Assembly: GCA_034211275.1 (NCBI GenBank)
Contig: JAXHTF010000001.1
Coordinates: 1 to 64,000 of the forward strand
Reading direction: 5' to 3'
Length of the DNA: 64,000 nucleotides
DNA from: Acidobacteriota bacterium
GTDB lineage: Bacteria; Acidobacteriota; Thermoanaerobaculia; Multivoradales; JAHZIX01
Shown here: positions 7,207 through 15,417 of the stretch, piece after piece
Position numbering within the stretch: position 1 is the first letter of the stretch
How the letters are laid out: every line of letters begins with the position of its first letter
Notes under the pieces: generated by a model
Seen by the model: the letters and a program-made list of their open reading frames with translations, nothing else
Database searches by the model: none
What the model was told of the DNA's origin: nothing
Program-made: the position numbers and the translations under genes

Positions 7207-9063
7207 ATGCGATTGGCTCGATTCAATTTCGTTACCCTTGCTCTACTTCTCATTCTCGGTACTCTTCCGGCCTTCGCCGCCGGCAGTGACGGGCCCCAAG
7301 ACGAGCGCGTGCTGCACCGTGACGCCGCCGGCGTCCCGACCTTCATGGCCGGCGACCTGGGCGTCCTGGAATCCGGCATCGCCAAGCGCGACGCTGCCAT
7401 CGACTTTCTCCGCGGCTTCGCCGGCGAGAACCTCCGCGCCACCGGCGACGAGACCTTCGCCTCTCGGAGCGTCTACCGCGACGATCTCGGTCAGGTGCAC
7501 GTGCGTGTCCGGCAGAGCATCCACGGCCTTCCGGTGGTGGGCGCCGAGCTGATCGTCCACGCCGACCGCAAGAGCAACCGGGTCATTGCCGTCAACGGCA
7601 AGTTCGTCTCCGCCGACGGCCTCGCCACGGAGCCGAAGGTAGAAGCCGGCGTGGCCTTCAAGCAGGCCCTCGCCGAGGCCGGCATCGTCGAGCCCGAGCT
7701 GCTCAGCGACGTCGAGCTCACCTACGTTCTCGACGGCCGCGGCGAGAGCGCTCACCTGGCCTGGAAGGGTCTGGTCGCCTACGAGAACGAGGTCGGCCCG
7801 CAGAAGGATTGGGTCTTCGCCGACGCCACCTCCGGCGCCCTGGTGACCCGTCACCCCACCATCATCCACGCCAAGAGCTGGCGCACCTACGACGCCAACA
7901 ACGGCAGCTCGCTGCCGGGCACCCTGCGCTGCACCAACACCCAGACCTGCAGCGACTCCGTCGAGCAGGCGATCCACGACAACACCAGCGACGCCTACGA
8001 CTACTACAACACCAAGTTCGGCCGCGATTCCTTCAACGGCTCCGGCGCCACCATCACCTCCACGGCGCACTATGGCAGCAGCTATGTCAACGCCTACTGG
8101 AACGGCTCTCAGCTGGTCTACGGCGACGGTGACGGCAGCAACTCCGGCCCCCTGGGCAACGCCTTCGACGTGGTGGCCCACGAGCTCACCCACGCGGTCA
8201 CCGACTATGAGTCCAATCTGATCTACCAGAACGAGTCCGGCGCCCTCAACGAGGCGTTCTCGGACATCTTCGCCGCCGCCGCCGAAGCGTGGCTGGACGG
8301 TGGTGTCAACTCCAACACCTGGAAGGTCGGCGAGGACACCTGGACCCCGGGTATCTCCGGTGACGCGCTGCGCTACATGGACGATCCCACCGACGACGGC
8401 AGCTCCTACGACTACTATCCGGAGCGCTACACCGGCTCCTCCGACAACGGCGGCGTGCACCTCAACTCCGGTATCGCCAACCTGGCCTTCCAGCTGTTGG
8501 TGGATGGCGGCACCCACCCGCGGGGCAAGACCTCCAACACCGTGCCGGGCATCGGCATGGCCAAGGCGGAGCAGATCTTCTACCGCGCCCAGACCACCTA
8601 CCTGAGCTCGAGCTCGAACTTCGCCGCCGCCCGGACCGCCACGGCCAACGCCGCCGCGGACCTCTACGGCAGCAGCTCCTCCGAGGTCGATGCGGTGCAT
8701 GAGGCCTGGTGCGCCGTGGGCGTGCCCAACTGCCCCGGCAGCGGTGGTGGCGGCGGTGGTTGCCCCTCCGGCTACACCTCCTACACCGGCTCCATCTCCA
8801 ACGGCCAGAGCATCACGGTGGCCCAGGGTTCCGCCAGCGGCACCATCGACGGCATCCTCACCGGAACCGCCACCGATCTGGACCTCTACCTGGACAAGGA
8901 AAGCTGCTCCTGGTGGAGCTGCTCCTGGTCCAACGTGGACAGCAGCCTGAGCTCCAATTCCAGCGAGCAGGTGACCTACAGCGGCAGCTCCGGTACCTAC
9001 CGCTGGCGCGTGGTGTCCTACAGCGGTAGCGGCACCTACGAGCTGTGCACGAACCAGCCGTAA
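7207..9063 (+). CDS. Secreted M4 (thermolysin-family) metalloprotease with PPC domain
   Basis: A 618-residue secreted zinc endopeptidase. The ATG at 7207 has GGAGG nine bases upstream (an overlapping TTG precedes it). A Sec signal peptide (basic start, then LALLLILGTLPAFAA) is followed by an FTP/PepSY-type propeptide (about 30-190), the M4 catalytic domain with HELTH at residues 325-329 and the third zinc-ligand region NEAFSDIF near 350, and a Gly-rich linker near 512-516. A C-terminal pre-peptidase C-terminal-like beta domain (YTGSISNGQSITV...GTATDLDLYLDKE) ends the protein. The propeptide inhibits and chaperones the enzyme until autocleavage; the PPC domain is usually removed or aids secretion. 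It fits a protein-scavenging lifestyle. Confidence 0.95.
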   Translation: MRLARFNFVTLALLLILGTLPAFAAGSDGPQDERVLHRDAAGVPTFMAGDLGVLESGIAKRDAAIDFLRGFAGENLRATGDETFASRSVYRDDLGQVHVRVRQSIHGLPVVGAELIVHADRKSNRVIAVNGKFVSADGLATEPKVEAGVAFKQALAEAGIVEPELLSDVELTYVLDGRGESAHLAWKGLVAYENEVGPQKDWVFADATSGALVTRHPTIIHAKSWRTYDANNGSSLPGTLRCTNTQTCSDSVEQAIHDNTSDAYDYYNTKFGRDSFNGSGATITSTAHYGSSYVNAYWNGSQLVYGDGDGSNSGPLGNAFDVVAHELTHAVTDYESNLIYQNESGALNEAFSDIFAAAAEAWLDGGVNSNTWKVGEDTWTPGISGDALRYMDDPTDDGSSYDYYPERYTGSSDNGGVHLNSGIANLAFQLLVDGGTHPRGKTSNTVPGIGMAKAEQIFYRAQTTYLSSSSNFAAARTATANAAADLYGSSSSEVDAVHEAWCAVGVPNCPGSGGGGGGCPSGYTSYTGSISNGQSITVAQGSASGTIDGILTGTATDLDLYLDKESCSWWSCSWSNVDSSLSSNSSEQVTYSGSSGTYRWRVVSYSGSGTYELCTNQP

Positions 9064-9096
9064 GGCTCTTCGTTCCTTTCCCTTGATGCGTGCATT

Positions 9097-9128
9097 GCCC
9101 CGTCGCCTTTCGGCGGCGGGGCGCTTTT
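9097..9128 (+). terminator. Rho-independent terminator
   Basis: GCCCCGTCGCC (9097-9107) and GGCGGCGGGGC (9112-9122) form an 11-bp stem with one G-T pair and a TTTC loop, followed by CGCTTTT. It lies between the convergent M4 protease and alkaline phosphatase genes. Confidence 0.8.
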
Positions 9129-9147
9129 CATTTCTGGGAAGTCCAGC

Positions 9148-10587
9148 TTATTCCGAAGCGCCCTGGGAGGCCTGCTCGCCCGTCCCGGAGGCCACCCCCG
9201 GCTCCGGCCAGCCCAGCAGTTGGCTGAGGACCTTGGGGATGTCGGTATTGTCCAGGTTGCCGCCGAAGGATGCGGCGCCGGGTCCGGCGGCGAAGATGGG
9301 CACGTCCTCTCCGGTGTGACCGCCGGTGTTGAACCCGTCCACCCGCGGCAACCAGGTGACCCCGGTGCGGTCGCCCAAGGCACGGCCGAGGATGCGGCCG
9401 GCATTGTAGCTGTCACCCTCCAGGCGAACGGCCAGCACCTCTTCCTCGGTAAAGTGCGGCACCTCTTCTTCCGGGTACTGATCGAAGCCGGAGAGCTCGT
9501 CGAGGTACTCGGCCCCCTTGGGATCGTCCTCGTCCCGCACGTCAGCCTTCATCCAATCCACCGAGGCGGACTGCCGCGAGATCATTTCCCAGTCGACGAA
9601 GTCGTTGATCGCCAGCCCGCCGGTGGCGTGGTCGGCGGTGATCAGCACCAGGGTTTCCGGATGCTCCTTCTGGTACTCCATCACCGCTTCCACCGCCCGA
9701 TCGAAAGCTGCCATCTCGGCGATGACGCCGGCGGCGTCGAAGCTGTGACCGGCGTGGTCGATGCGGCCGCCCTCGATCATCAGGAAGAACGGCTGGTCGC
9801 CGGTGCCCAAGGCCTTCAGGGCCACTTCCGTGAGGCGCTGGAGGTCCGGGTAGCGTAGCGCCTCGGGTATCCGCTGGTTGTCCAGCTCGTAGGGCATATG
9901 ACCTCCGGCCAGAAGCCCCAAGAGCTTCTCCGGGGGCTCACCCTCCAGGTCCTCGCGGTCCTGCCAAAGGGTATAGCCCGCAGCCTCGAACTCCTCCAAC
10001 AGATTGCGATCGTCCTGGCGGCTGCCGTAGCTGCGGTAGGGCAGGAAGTCCGCCCAACCGCCGGCGAGGATGAGATCCGGCCCTTGCTCCAGCAGCTGCG
10101 GCGCCAGCTTGTCCACCTCCTCCGGCTTGTAGCGATTCTTGATCGAGCCGTAAAACGACGCCGGCGTGGCGTGGGTGATCTCGGTGGTGGTGACATAGCC
10201 CACCTTCCAGCCCTGATCTTGGGCCAGGTCGGCGATGGTGCGCACCGGCTGCTCGTCGGGGGTCATGCCGATCATCTGATTGTCGGTCTTGATCCCCGCC
10301 GCCATGGCGGTCCCGGAAGCAGCGCTGTCGGTGACGGCGTTGTTGGAGGAGTAGGTGGTTACCCACCCGACCTCCGGCAACTGCTCAAGGGTCAGCCGCT
10401 CCCCCGGCTCCAGGAGAGCCCAGCGCGCGAGGGCAATGGCTGCCGGCCCCATGCCGTCACCGATCATGAAGATCACCGAAGCGGGCTTTTCCTCTTCCGG
10501 CTGACCGCACCCCCCCTGGGGGATCAGGAGCAGCGGCAAGAGCAACGCCGCAAGGGGCAGAAGACGAGAACGAAGGCATCGCATCAT
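9148..10587 (-). CDS. Alkaline phosphatase, probable lipoprotein
   Basis: A 479-residue PhoA-family phosphomonoesterase. The double ATG at 10587 follows GGAG; a hydrophobic leader (LLPLAALLLPLLLIPQGG) ends at Cys27, which fits a lipoprotein signal although the lipobox is not canonical. Key sites are visible: metal-binding Asp in MIGDGMG (residues 41-47), the phosphorylated Ser in NNAVTDSAASGTA (S88), GGRIDHAGH, ITADHATGGL and GGHTGEDVP near the C-terminus. The enzyme would release phosphate from organic esters outside the inner membrane. The upstream region contains two degenerate tandem repeats. Confidence 0.93.
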   Translation of the reverse strand: MMRCLRSRLLPLAALLLPLLLIPQGGCGQPEEEKPASVIFMIGDGMGPAAIALARWALLEPGERLTLEQLPEVGWVTTYSSNNAVTDSAASGTAMAAGIKTDNQMIGMTPDEQPVRTIADLAQDQGWKVGYVTTTEITHATPASFYGSIKNRYKPEEVDKLAPQLLEQGPDLILAGGWADFLPYRSYGSRQDDRNLLEEFEAAGYTLWQDREDLEGEPPEKLLGLLAGGHMPYELDNQRIPEALRYPDLQRLTEVALKALGTGDQPFFLMIEGGRIDHAGHSFDAAGVIAEMAAFDRAVEAVMEYQKEHPETLVLITADHATGGLAINDFVDWEMISRQSASVDWMKADVRDEDDPKGAEYLDELSGFDQYPEEEVPHFTEEEVLAVRLEGDSYNAGRILGRALGDRTGVTWLPRVDGFNTGGHTGEDVPIFAAGPGAASFGGNLDNTDIPKVLSQLLGWPEPGVASGTGEQASQGASE

Positions 10588-10652
10588 GATGTTGGATCTC
10601 CGCAGTTGTTGGGCCACCGGGCGAGTTGGCGGAAGGCTGGGCCAGGTCGAAG

Positions 10653-10700
10653 TCTTGGGCTGGTGGATTTCTCTGGGCTCGTGGTTTTCTCTGGGCCAAG
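10653..10700. repeat. Degenerate ~18-bp tandem repeat upstream of the alkaline phosphatase gene
   Basis: Three imperfect units built on CT(T/C)TGGGC..GTGG(A/T)TTT run through 10653-10700. They lie about 70-110 bases before the phosphatase start codon, in the probable promoter region. They could be regulator sites or slippage products. Confidence 0.4.
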
Positions 10701-10787
10701 GCCTGAAAGGTCCAGTATCGAGCATCCCGCGCCACCATCGCCACCCCACGGCCCGACTGTCGCAGAATTGTGAATCTGCAGCCCCAG

Positions 10788-10850
10788 TCGCCGGGCTTCA
10801 AGCCGCCGGGCTTCAGGCCGCCGGGCTTCAGAATGCTGGGCTTCAGGGCC
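10788..10850. repeat. Four 15-bp tandem repeats at the methyltransferase stop codon
   Basis: GGGCTTCA recurs at 10793, 10808, 10823 and 10838, exactly 15 bases apart, within units of about CCGCCGGGCTTCAGG. The last copy contains the antisense stop codon of the methyltransferase gene (10843-10845). Read on the minus strand in another frame the array would encode repeated LKPGG. Confidence 0.65.
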
Positions 10851-11484
10851 CCGGGGTACTCGCGGTCTCCGATTCCGTGGCCGGCTCCGGCTCCGAGCTT
10901 CCGCCCCATCGAGCCGCAAAGCGCCGCATCACGCCACTGCGCCGGCGACCGTCGGAGGTGATGACGAAACCCGCCGCCTCCACCGATGCCTCGGTGCAGC
11001 GATTGGGGCGACAGCCTCCCGCAACCCGGGTCCACAGCGGCTGAGACCAATCCTGGAGCTTGCCGAGGACCGGGTGCTCGGAGCGCACGTGCTCCATCAT
11101 TCGCAGCTCGCCGCCGGGCCGCAGCACCCTCCCCACCTCCGCCAGGGCGATGTCGGGGTCGTCGACACTGCAGAAGACCAGCGCGCTGACCACCGTGTCG
11201 AAGTGCTCCTCGGCAAAAGGCAGCTCTTCGGCTCGGCCCAGCACCAGGACCGCCCCGGGAGCCCGTCGCCGTGCCACCAGCAGCATGGTCCAATCCGGCT
11301 CCAAGGCCACGACTCGAGTCTCTGCGTCGTAGTGGGGAAGATTCCGGCCGCTGCCACAGCCGACTTCCAGGACCCGGTCGCCGGCTCCTCCAGCGACCCA
11401 GGCTCGCCAGCGGGCGAGACCTCGCCACTCGGAGATCGCCATCATGGCGTCGTATAGCCACGGAATCTGTTCTACGCCTCGCAT
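10843..11484 (-). CDS. Class I SAM-dependent methyltransferase
   Basis: A 213-residue soluble methyltransferase. Motif I is VLEVGCGSGRNLPHY; the acidic end of strand 2 is ALEPDW, and motif IV/post-motif regions are present (LVFCSVDDPDIALAEVGRVLRPGGELRMMEH). The stretch MEHVRSEHPVLGKLQDWSQP with a later GGCRPNR resembles the UbiE/METTL7-like branch, whose members methylate small lipophilic or thiol substrates; the substrate here is unknown. I start at the ATG at 11484 (MRGVEQIPWLYDAMM), the usual start of this branch; an ATG at 11538 would add 18 residues. The Pro/Glu/Ser-rich tail ends inside the 15-bp repeat array. Confidence 0.85.
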   Translation of the reverse strand: MRGVEQIPWLYDAMMAISEWRGLARWRAWVAGGAGDRVLEVGCGSGRNLPHYDAETRVVALEPDWTMLLVARRRAPGAVLVLGRAEELPFAEEHFDTVVSALVFCSVDDPDIALAEVGRVLRPGGELRMMEHVRSEHPVLGKLQDWSQPLWTRVAGGCRPNRCTEASVEAAGFVITSDGRRRSGVMRRFAARWGGSSEPEPATESETASTPGP

Positions 11485-11665
11485 GGGTGGGTTCCCGAGC
11501 TGTGCGGGGAGGACGGGCGGCAGCATCGCGCGCCCCATCCGCCGCCGGACCCGGCCTCATCAGCATACCCCAAGCCATCGATCAGCAACCCTACCCGCCT
11601 CTCCCTCCCGGCGCTACCGCATCGGATGTGTAACAATCCGGGAAACCTCAGCGAGGAGGAGCCCG

Positions 11666-13231
11666 TTGACCAGAATCGGAGTCTTCGGATGGGGTGTCGT
11701 CGCGCCCCGATCACCGGATATCGACACCTTCGCCCACAACCTGGAAAGCAGCGAGAGCTGGCTCGGCCCGTTCAACGGGTTCGGCCGGGACAACTTCCTC
11801 GTCGGCCAGCCGGAGCTGCGCTTCCGCGACTATCGCCCCTGGGTCGACGAGCGGTTCAAGCCGAACCGCTTTCCTCAGCTGGACGAGAAGATGGACCGGC
11901 CGACCAAATACGCACTGGCCAGCTTCATCCAGGCGTTGAGTCAGAACCCGGGCATCGAGGACGAGCTGACCCGCCTGGGCACCGCCGCCCACGTCTACGT
12001 CGGCACCGGCATCGGCAATATCGCCACCATCCACGACGCCTCCCTCACCCTCCACCGTGCCCAGCGGAGCTGGAATCGCTTCTGGGCTCAGCCGGAGCGC
12101 AATCCGGCGCTGCGAGACTTCCTCGCCCACGGCACGCCGCCGGACGACCAGGAAATCCCCGCCGACCCGGAGCAGGCGCCGGTGGAAGAGCGAGACCTGG
12201 CGGAAGACGCCTGGTGGGCGTTCTGGGCCGATCGCTCGACCGAGCTAGGGGAGTATCTGACGGAGCTGGGGGAGATCGAATCCCTCTCCGTGGAAGGGGA
12301 TGTGGAGGCGGGGAAGATCCGCCTGATGCGGGAGAAGCGGCGCCGCCAAAGCCGGCTGCAGAAGCGCTGGGAGGCTCCGGAGCCCCCGTGGCGGCAGGTC
12401 AGCGCCAACGTGATCTGGAATATTCACAACACGCCGGCCTCCCAGATCTCCATGCTCGGCCGCATCACCGGTTTGGCCTTCGCCCCGGTGGCGGCGTGTT
12501 CCACCTTCGGCGTCGGCCTCAAGCTGGCCATGGACACCATCCGCCGCGGCGAGGCCAAGGCGGTGGTGGTGGGCGCCACCGATCCGCCACCCCACCCGCT
12601 CATCGTCGGCGCCTTCTACGCCGGCCGGGTAATCAACGCCGACGGCGCCGTGTCCAAGCCCCTGGGCGGCCTACGAGGCACCCACGTCGCTGGCGGCGCG
12701 GTGGTGTGGATTGTCGGTGACTATGACCACATGACCGCCCGCGGCTTCAAGCCCCTGGGGATGGAGCTACTGGCCGCCGGCGTCAGCGCCGACGCGGACC
12801 ACATCATCACCCCGTCCCAGGAAGGTCCCACGGAAGCCCTCCGTCAGGCCCTCGCCGGCGCCCACGTGGCGCCGGAGGACATCGCCTCCTGGGACCTCCA
12901 CGCCACCGCCACCCCCGGCGACTTCCAGGAGATCTCCACCCTCCGCGGTGTGCTGCCGGAGAGCGTGCTGGTCACCGCCCGCAAGGGCACCTTCGGTCAC
13001 GGCATGGCCGCTGGCGGCGGCTGGGAGCTCACCGCCCAATATCTCGGTTACCAACGCGGCCAGCTCTACCCCACCCCGCTGACGGAGGACGAGCTCAACC
13101 CCGCCATCGCCGAGGTCCACCGCCACTTCGTCTTCGACCAAGCCTGCGCGGCCCCGCCGGGGCCGGTGGGCAAGCTCTCCAGCGGCATCGGCGGCATCAA
13201 CGCTTGTATCGTGTCGCGGCCTTGGGAGTGA
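11666..13231 (+). CDS. Divergent beta-ketoacyl synthase-like protein
   Basis: A 521-residue thiolase-fold protein. It starts at TTG (11666) with GAGGAGGA five bases upstream; the product begins with TRIGVFGWGVVAP as expected for a KAS N-terminus. The KAS triad is recognisable: Cys278 in VAACSTFGVG, His412 in HATATPGD (for HGTSTPxGD) and His445 in KGTFGHGMAAGG, with an NACIV-like end after GGIGG. The region before the Cys is about 115 residues longer than in FabF, and contains an acidic/Trp-rich segment and a basic coiled stretch (KIRLMREKRRRQSRLQKRW). It stands alone, convergent with the next gene by 6 bases. Condensing activity is likely but the product is unknown. Confidence 0.8.
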   Translation: MTRIGVFGWGVVAPRSPDIDTFAHNLESSESWLGPFNGFGRDNFLVGQPELRFRDYRPWVDERFKPNRFPQLDEKMDRPTKYALASFIQALSQNPGIEDELTRLGTAAHVYVGTGIGNIATIHDASLTLHRAQRSWNRFWAQPERNPALRDFLAHGTPPDDQEIPADPEQAPVEERDLAEDAWWAFWADRSTELGEYLTELGEIESLSVEGDVEAGKIRLMREKRRRQSRLQKRWEAPEPPWRQVSANVIWNIHNTPASQISMLGRITGLAFAPVAACSTFGVGLKLAMDTIRRGEAKAVVVGATDPPPHPLIVGAFYAGRVINADGAVSKPLGGLRGTHVAGGAVVWIVGDYDHMTARGFKPLGMELLAAGVSADADHIITPSQEGPTEALRQALAGAHVAPEDIASWDLHATATPGDFQEISTLRGVLPESVLVTARKGTFGHGMAAGGGWELTAQYLGYQRGQLYPTPLTEDELNPAIAEVHRHFVFDQACAAPPGPVGKLSSGIGGINACIVSRPWE

Positions 13232-13237
13232 GTCGCG

Positions 13238-14017
13238 TCAGCTAGGGCTCGCCGGCGCCAGCTCTTTCCGCGCCTCCTCCAGCAGCTCCACCGCGTAGTC
13301 GATGCCCCGCCGGGTGCGGGAGCCGTGCCAGGAGAGATCCTGGCCGTCCACCAGGCGAAAGCGGGAGGGCGGCAGGCCGGTGGCGGAGGCGATCTCGTCG
13401 ATGTGCTTGTTCTCGAAGGGGAAGGGTTCGGAGGAGAGCCAGATGCGTTGCGGATCGGCGGTGCGAAGCTCCTCGGCGGTGACCGCCGGGTAGCGCTCTT
13501 CGTGGGTACCGAAAACGTTGCGGCCACCGGGCAGGGTCAGCAGAGCGTCAACAAACGTGTCGCCCCCGGCAGCCATCCAGGGCTTGCGCCAGATCAGATA
13601 GGCCCAGGAAACCTCCGGCCCCCGCTTCGCCGCTTCCCGAGCCGCTTCTGCCCGCGCCTCGATCTCGCCAGCGATCCTCTCCCCGGCCTCGGTACGCCCC
13701 ACGGCCGCCCCGATATCGCACACCATGGCGGCAGTGTCTTCGACGGTCTGGGGCAGGTAGCTCCGGCAGGTGAGTCCCGCTTCGATGAGCGCCTCGGCGT
13801 CCTCGCGGCGGTTCTCTTCCTCGTTGAGCAAGACCAGGTCCGGCGCCAACCGAACGACCTCCTCCACCTTGGGATTCTTCGTCCCACCCAGCACCGGCAC
13901 CGACTCCACGACGCCCTTGGGCTCAATGCAGTACCGCGTCCGCCCCACCACCTCCTCACCAGCCCCCAGATCGAAGACCAGCTCGGTGAGGCTCGGACAG
14001 AGGGAGATGATGCGCAT
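13238..14017 (-). CDS. BtuF-like helical-backbone substrate-binding protein
   Basis: A 259-residue protein of the helical-backbone metal receptor family, which binds cobalamin, haem or siderophores for ABC uptake. It begins MRIISLCPSLTELVFDLGAG and continues with VVGRTRYCIEP, PVLGGTKNPKVEEVVRLAPDLVL and a GGRNVFG block, all typical of BtuF-like proteins. There is no signal peptide at the ATG at 14017, so it would be cytoplasmic unless the start is wrong; many such stand-alone homologues are known in other phyla. No permease or ATPase gene is nearby. The large hairpin repeat lies just beyond its 5' end. Confidence 0.8.
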   Translation of the reverse strand: MRIISLCPSLTELVFDLGAGEEVVGRTRYCIEPKGVVESVPVLGGTKNPKVEEVVRLAPDLVLLNEEENRREDAEALIEAGLTCRSYLPQTVEDTAAMVCDIGAAVGRTEAGERIAGEIEARAEAAREAAKRGPEVSWAYLIWRKPWMAAGGDTFVDALLTLPGGRNVFGTHEERYPAVTAEELRTADPQRIWLSSEPFPFENKHIDEIASATGLPPSRFRLVDGQDLSWHGSRTRRGIDYAVELLEEARKELAPASPS

Positions 14018-14065
14018 GGGGCTAGTCTACGTGGTTTCGCGGCAGCAGCCTGGGAGCAGCTCGGG

Positions 14066-14231
14066 ACCTGGTTGGAAGTGAGCGAGGACTCCGAGGCGCC
14101 CGCCGCAAGCGCGAGCCGCGGCAGGGAAACGCGCGGAACTGTCTGAACGAAGTGAGTTTTCCGCGCGCCGCCGCGGCTCGAAGTCTTGCGGCGGCCAGCA
14201 GCGCCGAGGCCCGAGCGAGCCCCAACCAGGT
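14066..14231. repeat. Large multi-stem hairpin element, copy 1
   Basis: Nested perfect arms: ACCTGGTTGG 14066-14075 with 14222-14231; 10 bp at 14100-14109 with 14185-14194; CGAGCCGCGG 14112-14121 with 14171-14180; CGCGCGGAA 14130-14138 with 14159-14167, closing on a 20-base loop. The second copy at 45275-45455 has the same innermost stem, a similar loop and similar internal segments (GACTCCGAGGCGCC and GCCGAGGCC) but different stem sequences that still pair. It is intergenic, between the BtuF-like gene start and the desaturase end. Confidence 0.85.
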
Positions 14232-14260
14232 TTCTTGCTGCGGCCCGGGGAGGGTTGCTA

Positions 14261-15187
14261 CTAGGCCGCCCGCACCTCCGACTCGTCCGCCGGGGCGAGC
14301 TCGGTGACGTCGGCGGAGGTGGGCTCCGCAGGGCGGTCGAGGCGGTTGCCTTCGACAATGTGGCGGGGTGGGGTTTTGAGGTCCCACACAATGCCCACGG
14401 CGGAAAGGGCCTTGAGGACGTAGTAGGAGATGTCCACCTCCCACCAATAGAAGCCCTGGCGCACCGACGACTTGTAGTAGTGGTGGTTGTTGTGCCAGCC
14501 CTCGCCGAGGGTGAGGAGGGCGAGGACGAAATTGTTGCGGCTGTCATCGGTGGTGGCGTAGCGGCGCTTGCCGATGAGGTGGGTGAGGCTGTTGATGGCG
14601 AAGGTGGCGTGCCAGGTGGCGACGGTGGAGATGCAGAAGCCCCACACGAAAGCCGGCAGGCCACCGAAGGCCAGCAGCAGGGCGCCCATGACCAGCGCCG
14701 GTACCTGGTGGTAGCGGTCGAGCCAGCGCAGCTCCGGGTATTTGGCGAAATCGGCGATGCGCTTCGTGTCGGTGGCCTCATAGTCGCCGCTCAGAATCCA
14801 CCCCAGGTGGGACCAATACAGGCCGTCCTGGTGCGGGGAATGGAGATCCTCCGGCTGGTCGCTGTGGCGGTGATGGTGGCGGTGGTGGGCGGCCCACCAG
14901 AGAGGTCCCTTCTGGATCGACAGCAGGCCGAGCACCGCCAACACCGTCTGGAAGACACGGCTGGTCTTGAAGCTGCGGTGGGAGAAATAGCGGTGATAGC
15001 CGGCGGTGATGGCGAACATCCGGACCAGATAGAGCGCCACCGCCAGGCCCACCAGGCTCCAGGAGAAGGGCAGGAAGAAGGCGGCGATGCAGCCGAGGTG
15101 GATTGCGAGAAAGCCGGCGGCGTTGACCCAACCCATAGGGCTCAGGGGGCGGTCGGCGGAGTCGGAGAAATCAGCAGCTCGGGCCAT
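14261..15187 (-). CDS. Acyl-CoA/acyl-lipid desaturase (stearoyl-CoA 9-desaturase type)
   Basis: A 308-residue integral membrane di-iron desaturase that introduces a double bond into fatty acyl chains using O2. All three histidine boxes are present: HRYFSH, HHRHHH and, near the C-terminus, HNNHHYY. Hydrophobic pairs flank them (for example FLAIHLGCIAAFFLPFSWSLVGLAVAL and VPALVMGALLLAFGGLPAFVWGF). Length and box spacing fit the bacterial acyl-CoA desaturase family. The ATG at 15187 gives a short soluble N-terminus. It stands alone on the minus strand; the cold- or redox-dependent electron donor is not encoded nearby. Confidence 0.93.
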   Translation of the reverse strand: MARAADFSDSADRPLSPMGWVNAAGFLAIHLGCIAAFFLPFSWSLVGLAVALYLVRMFAITAGYHRYFSHRSFKTSRVFQTVLAVLGLLSIQKGPLWWAAHHRHHHRHSDQPEDLHSPHQDGLYWSHLGWILSGDYEATDTKRIADFAKYPELRWLDRYHQVPALVMGALLLAFGGLPAFVWGFCISTVATWHATFAINSLTHLIGKRRYATTDDSRNNFVLALLTLGEGWHNNHHYYKSSVRQGFYWWEVDISYYVLKALSAVGIVWDLKTPPRHIVEGNRLDRPAEPTSADVTELAPADESEVRAA

Positions 15188-15417
15188 GGAACAGACCTCT
15201 CGAAGGAATGAATGGTCGATACAACATTCGGTGCAACAGCGGACTTTGATTATCCGCGCCAGAGCGCCGTGGCGCTGTCAGGATGCGGTCAGGATGGGGC
15301 GGCGAGGCGGGGGAAGTGTCAGAGAAGTGTCATCGGAAAGCTTCGCGGCGGCCTCTCGTCTGTGCTTTGATCCTCCCTTGAGGCCTGAAGTGGTGGGGAT
15401 CCACGGTAGGATGACGA

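Noticed and set aside
7243-8700. 485-residue frame antisense to the M4 protease
   Set aside because: It mirrors codon bias of the real gene and gives a Gly/Val-rich product with no motif.
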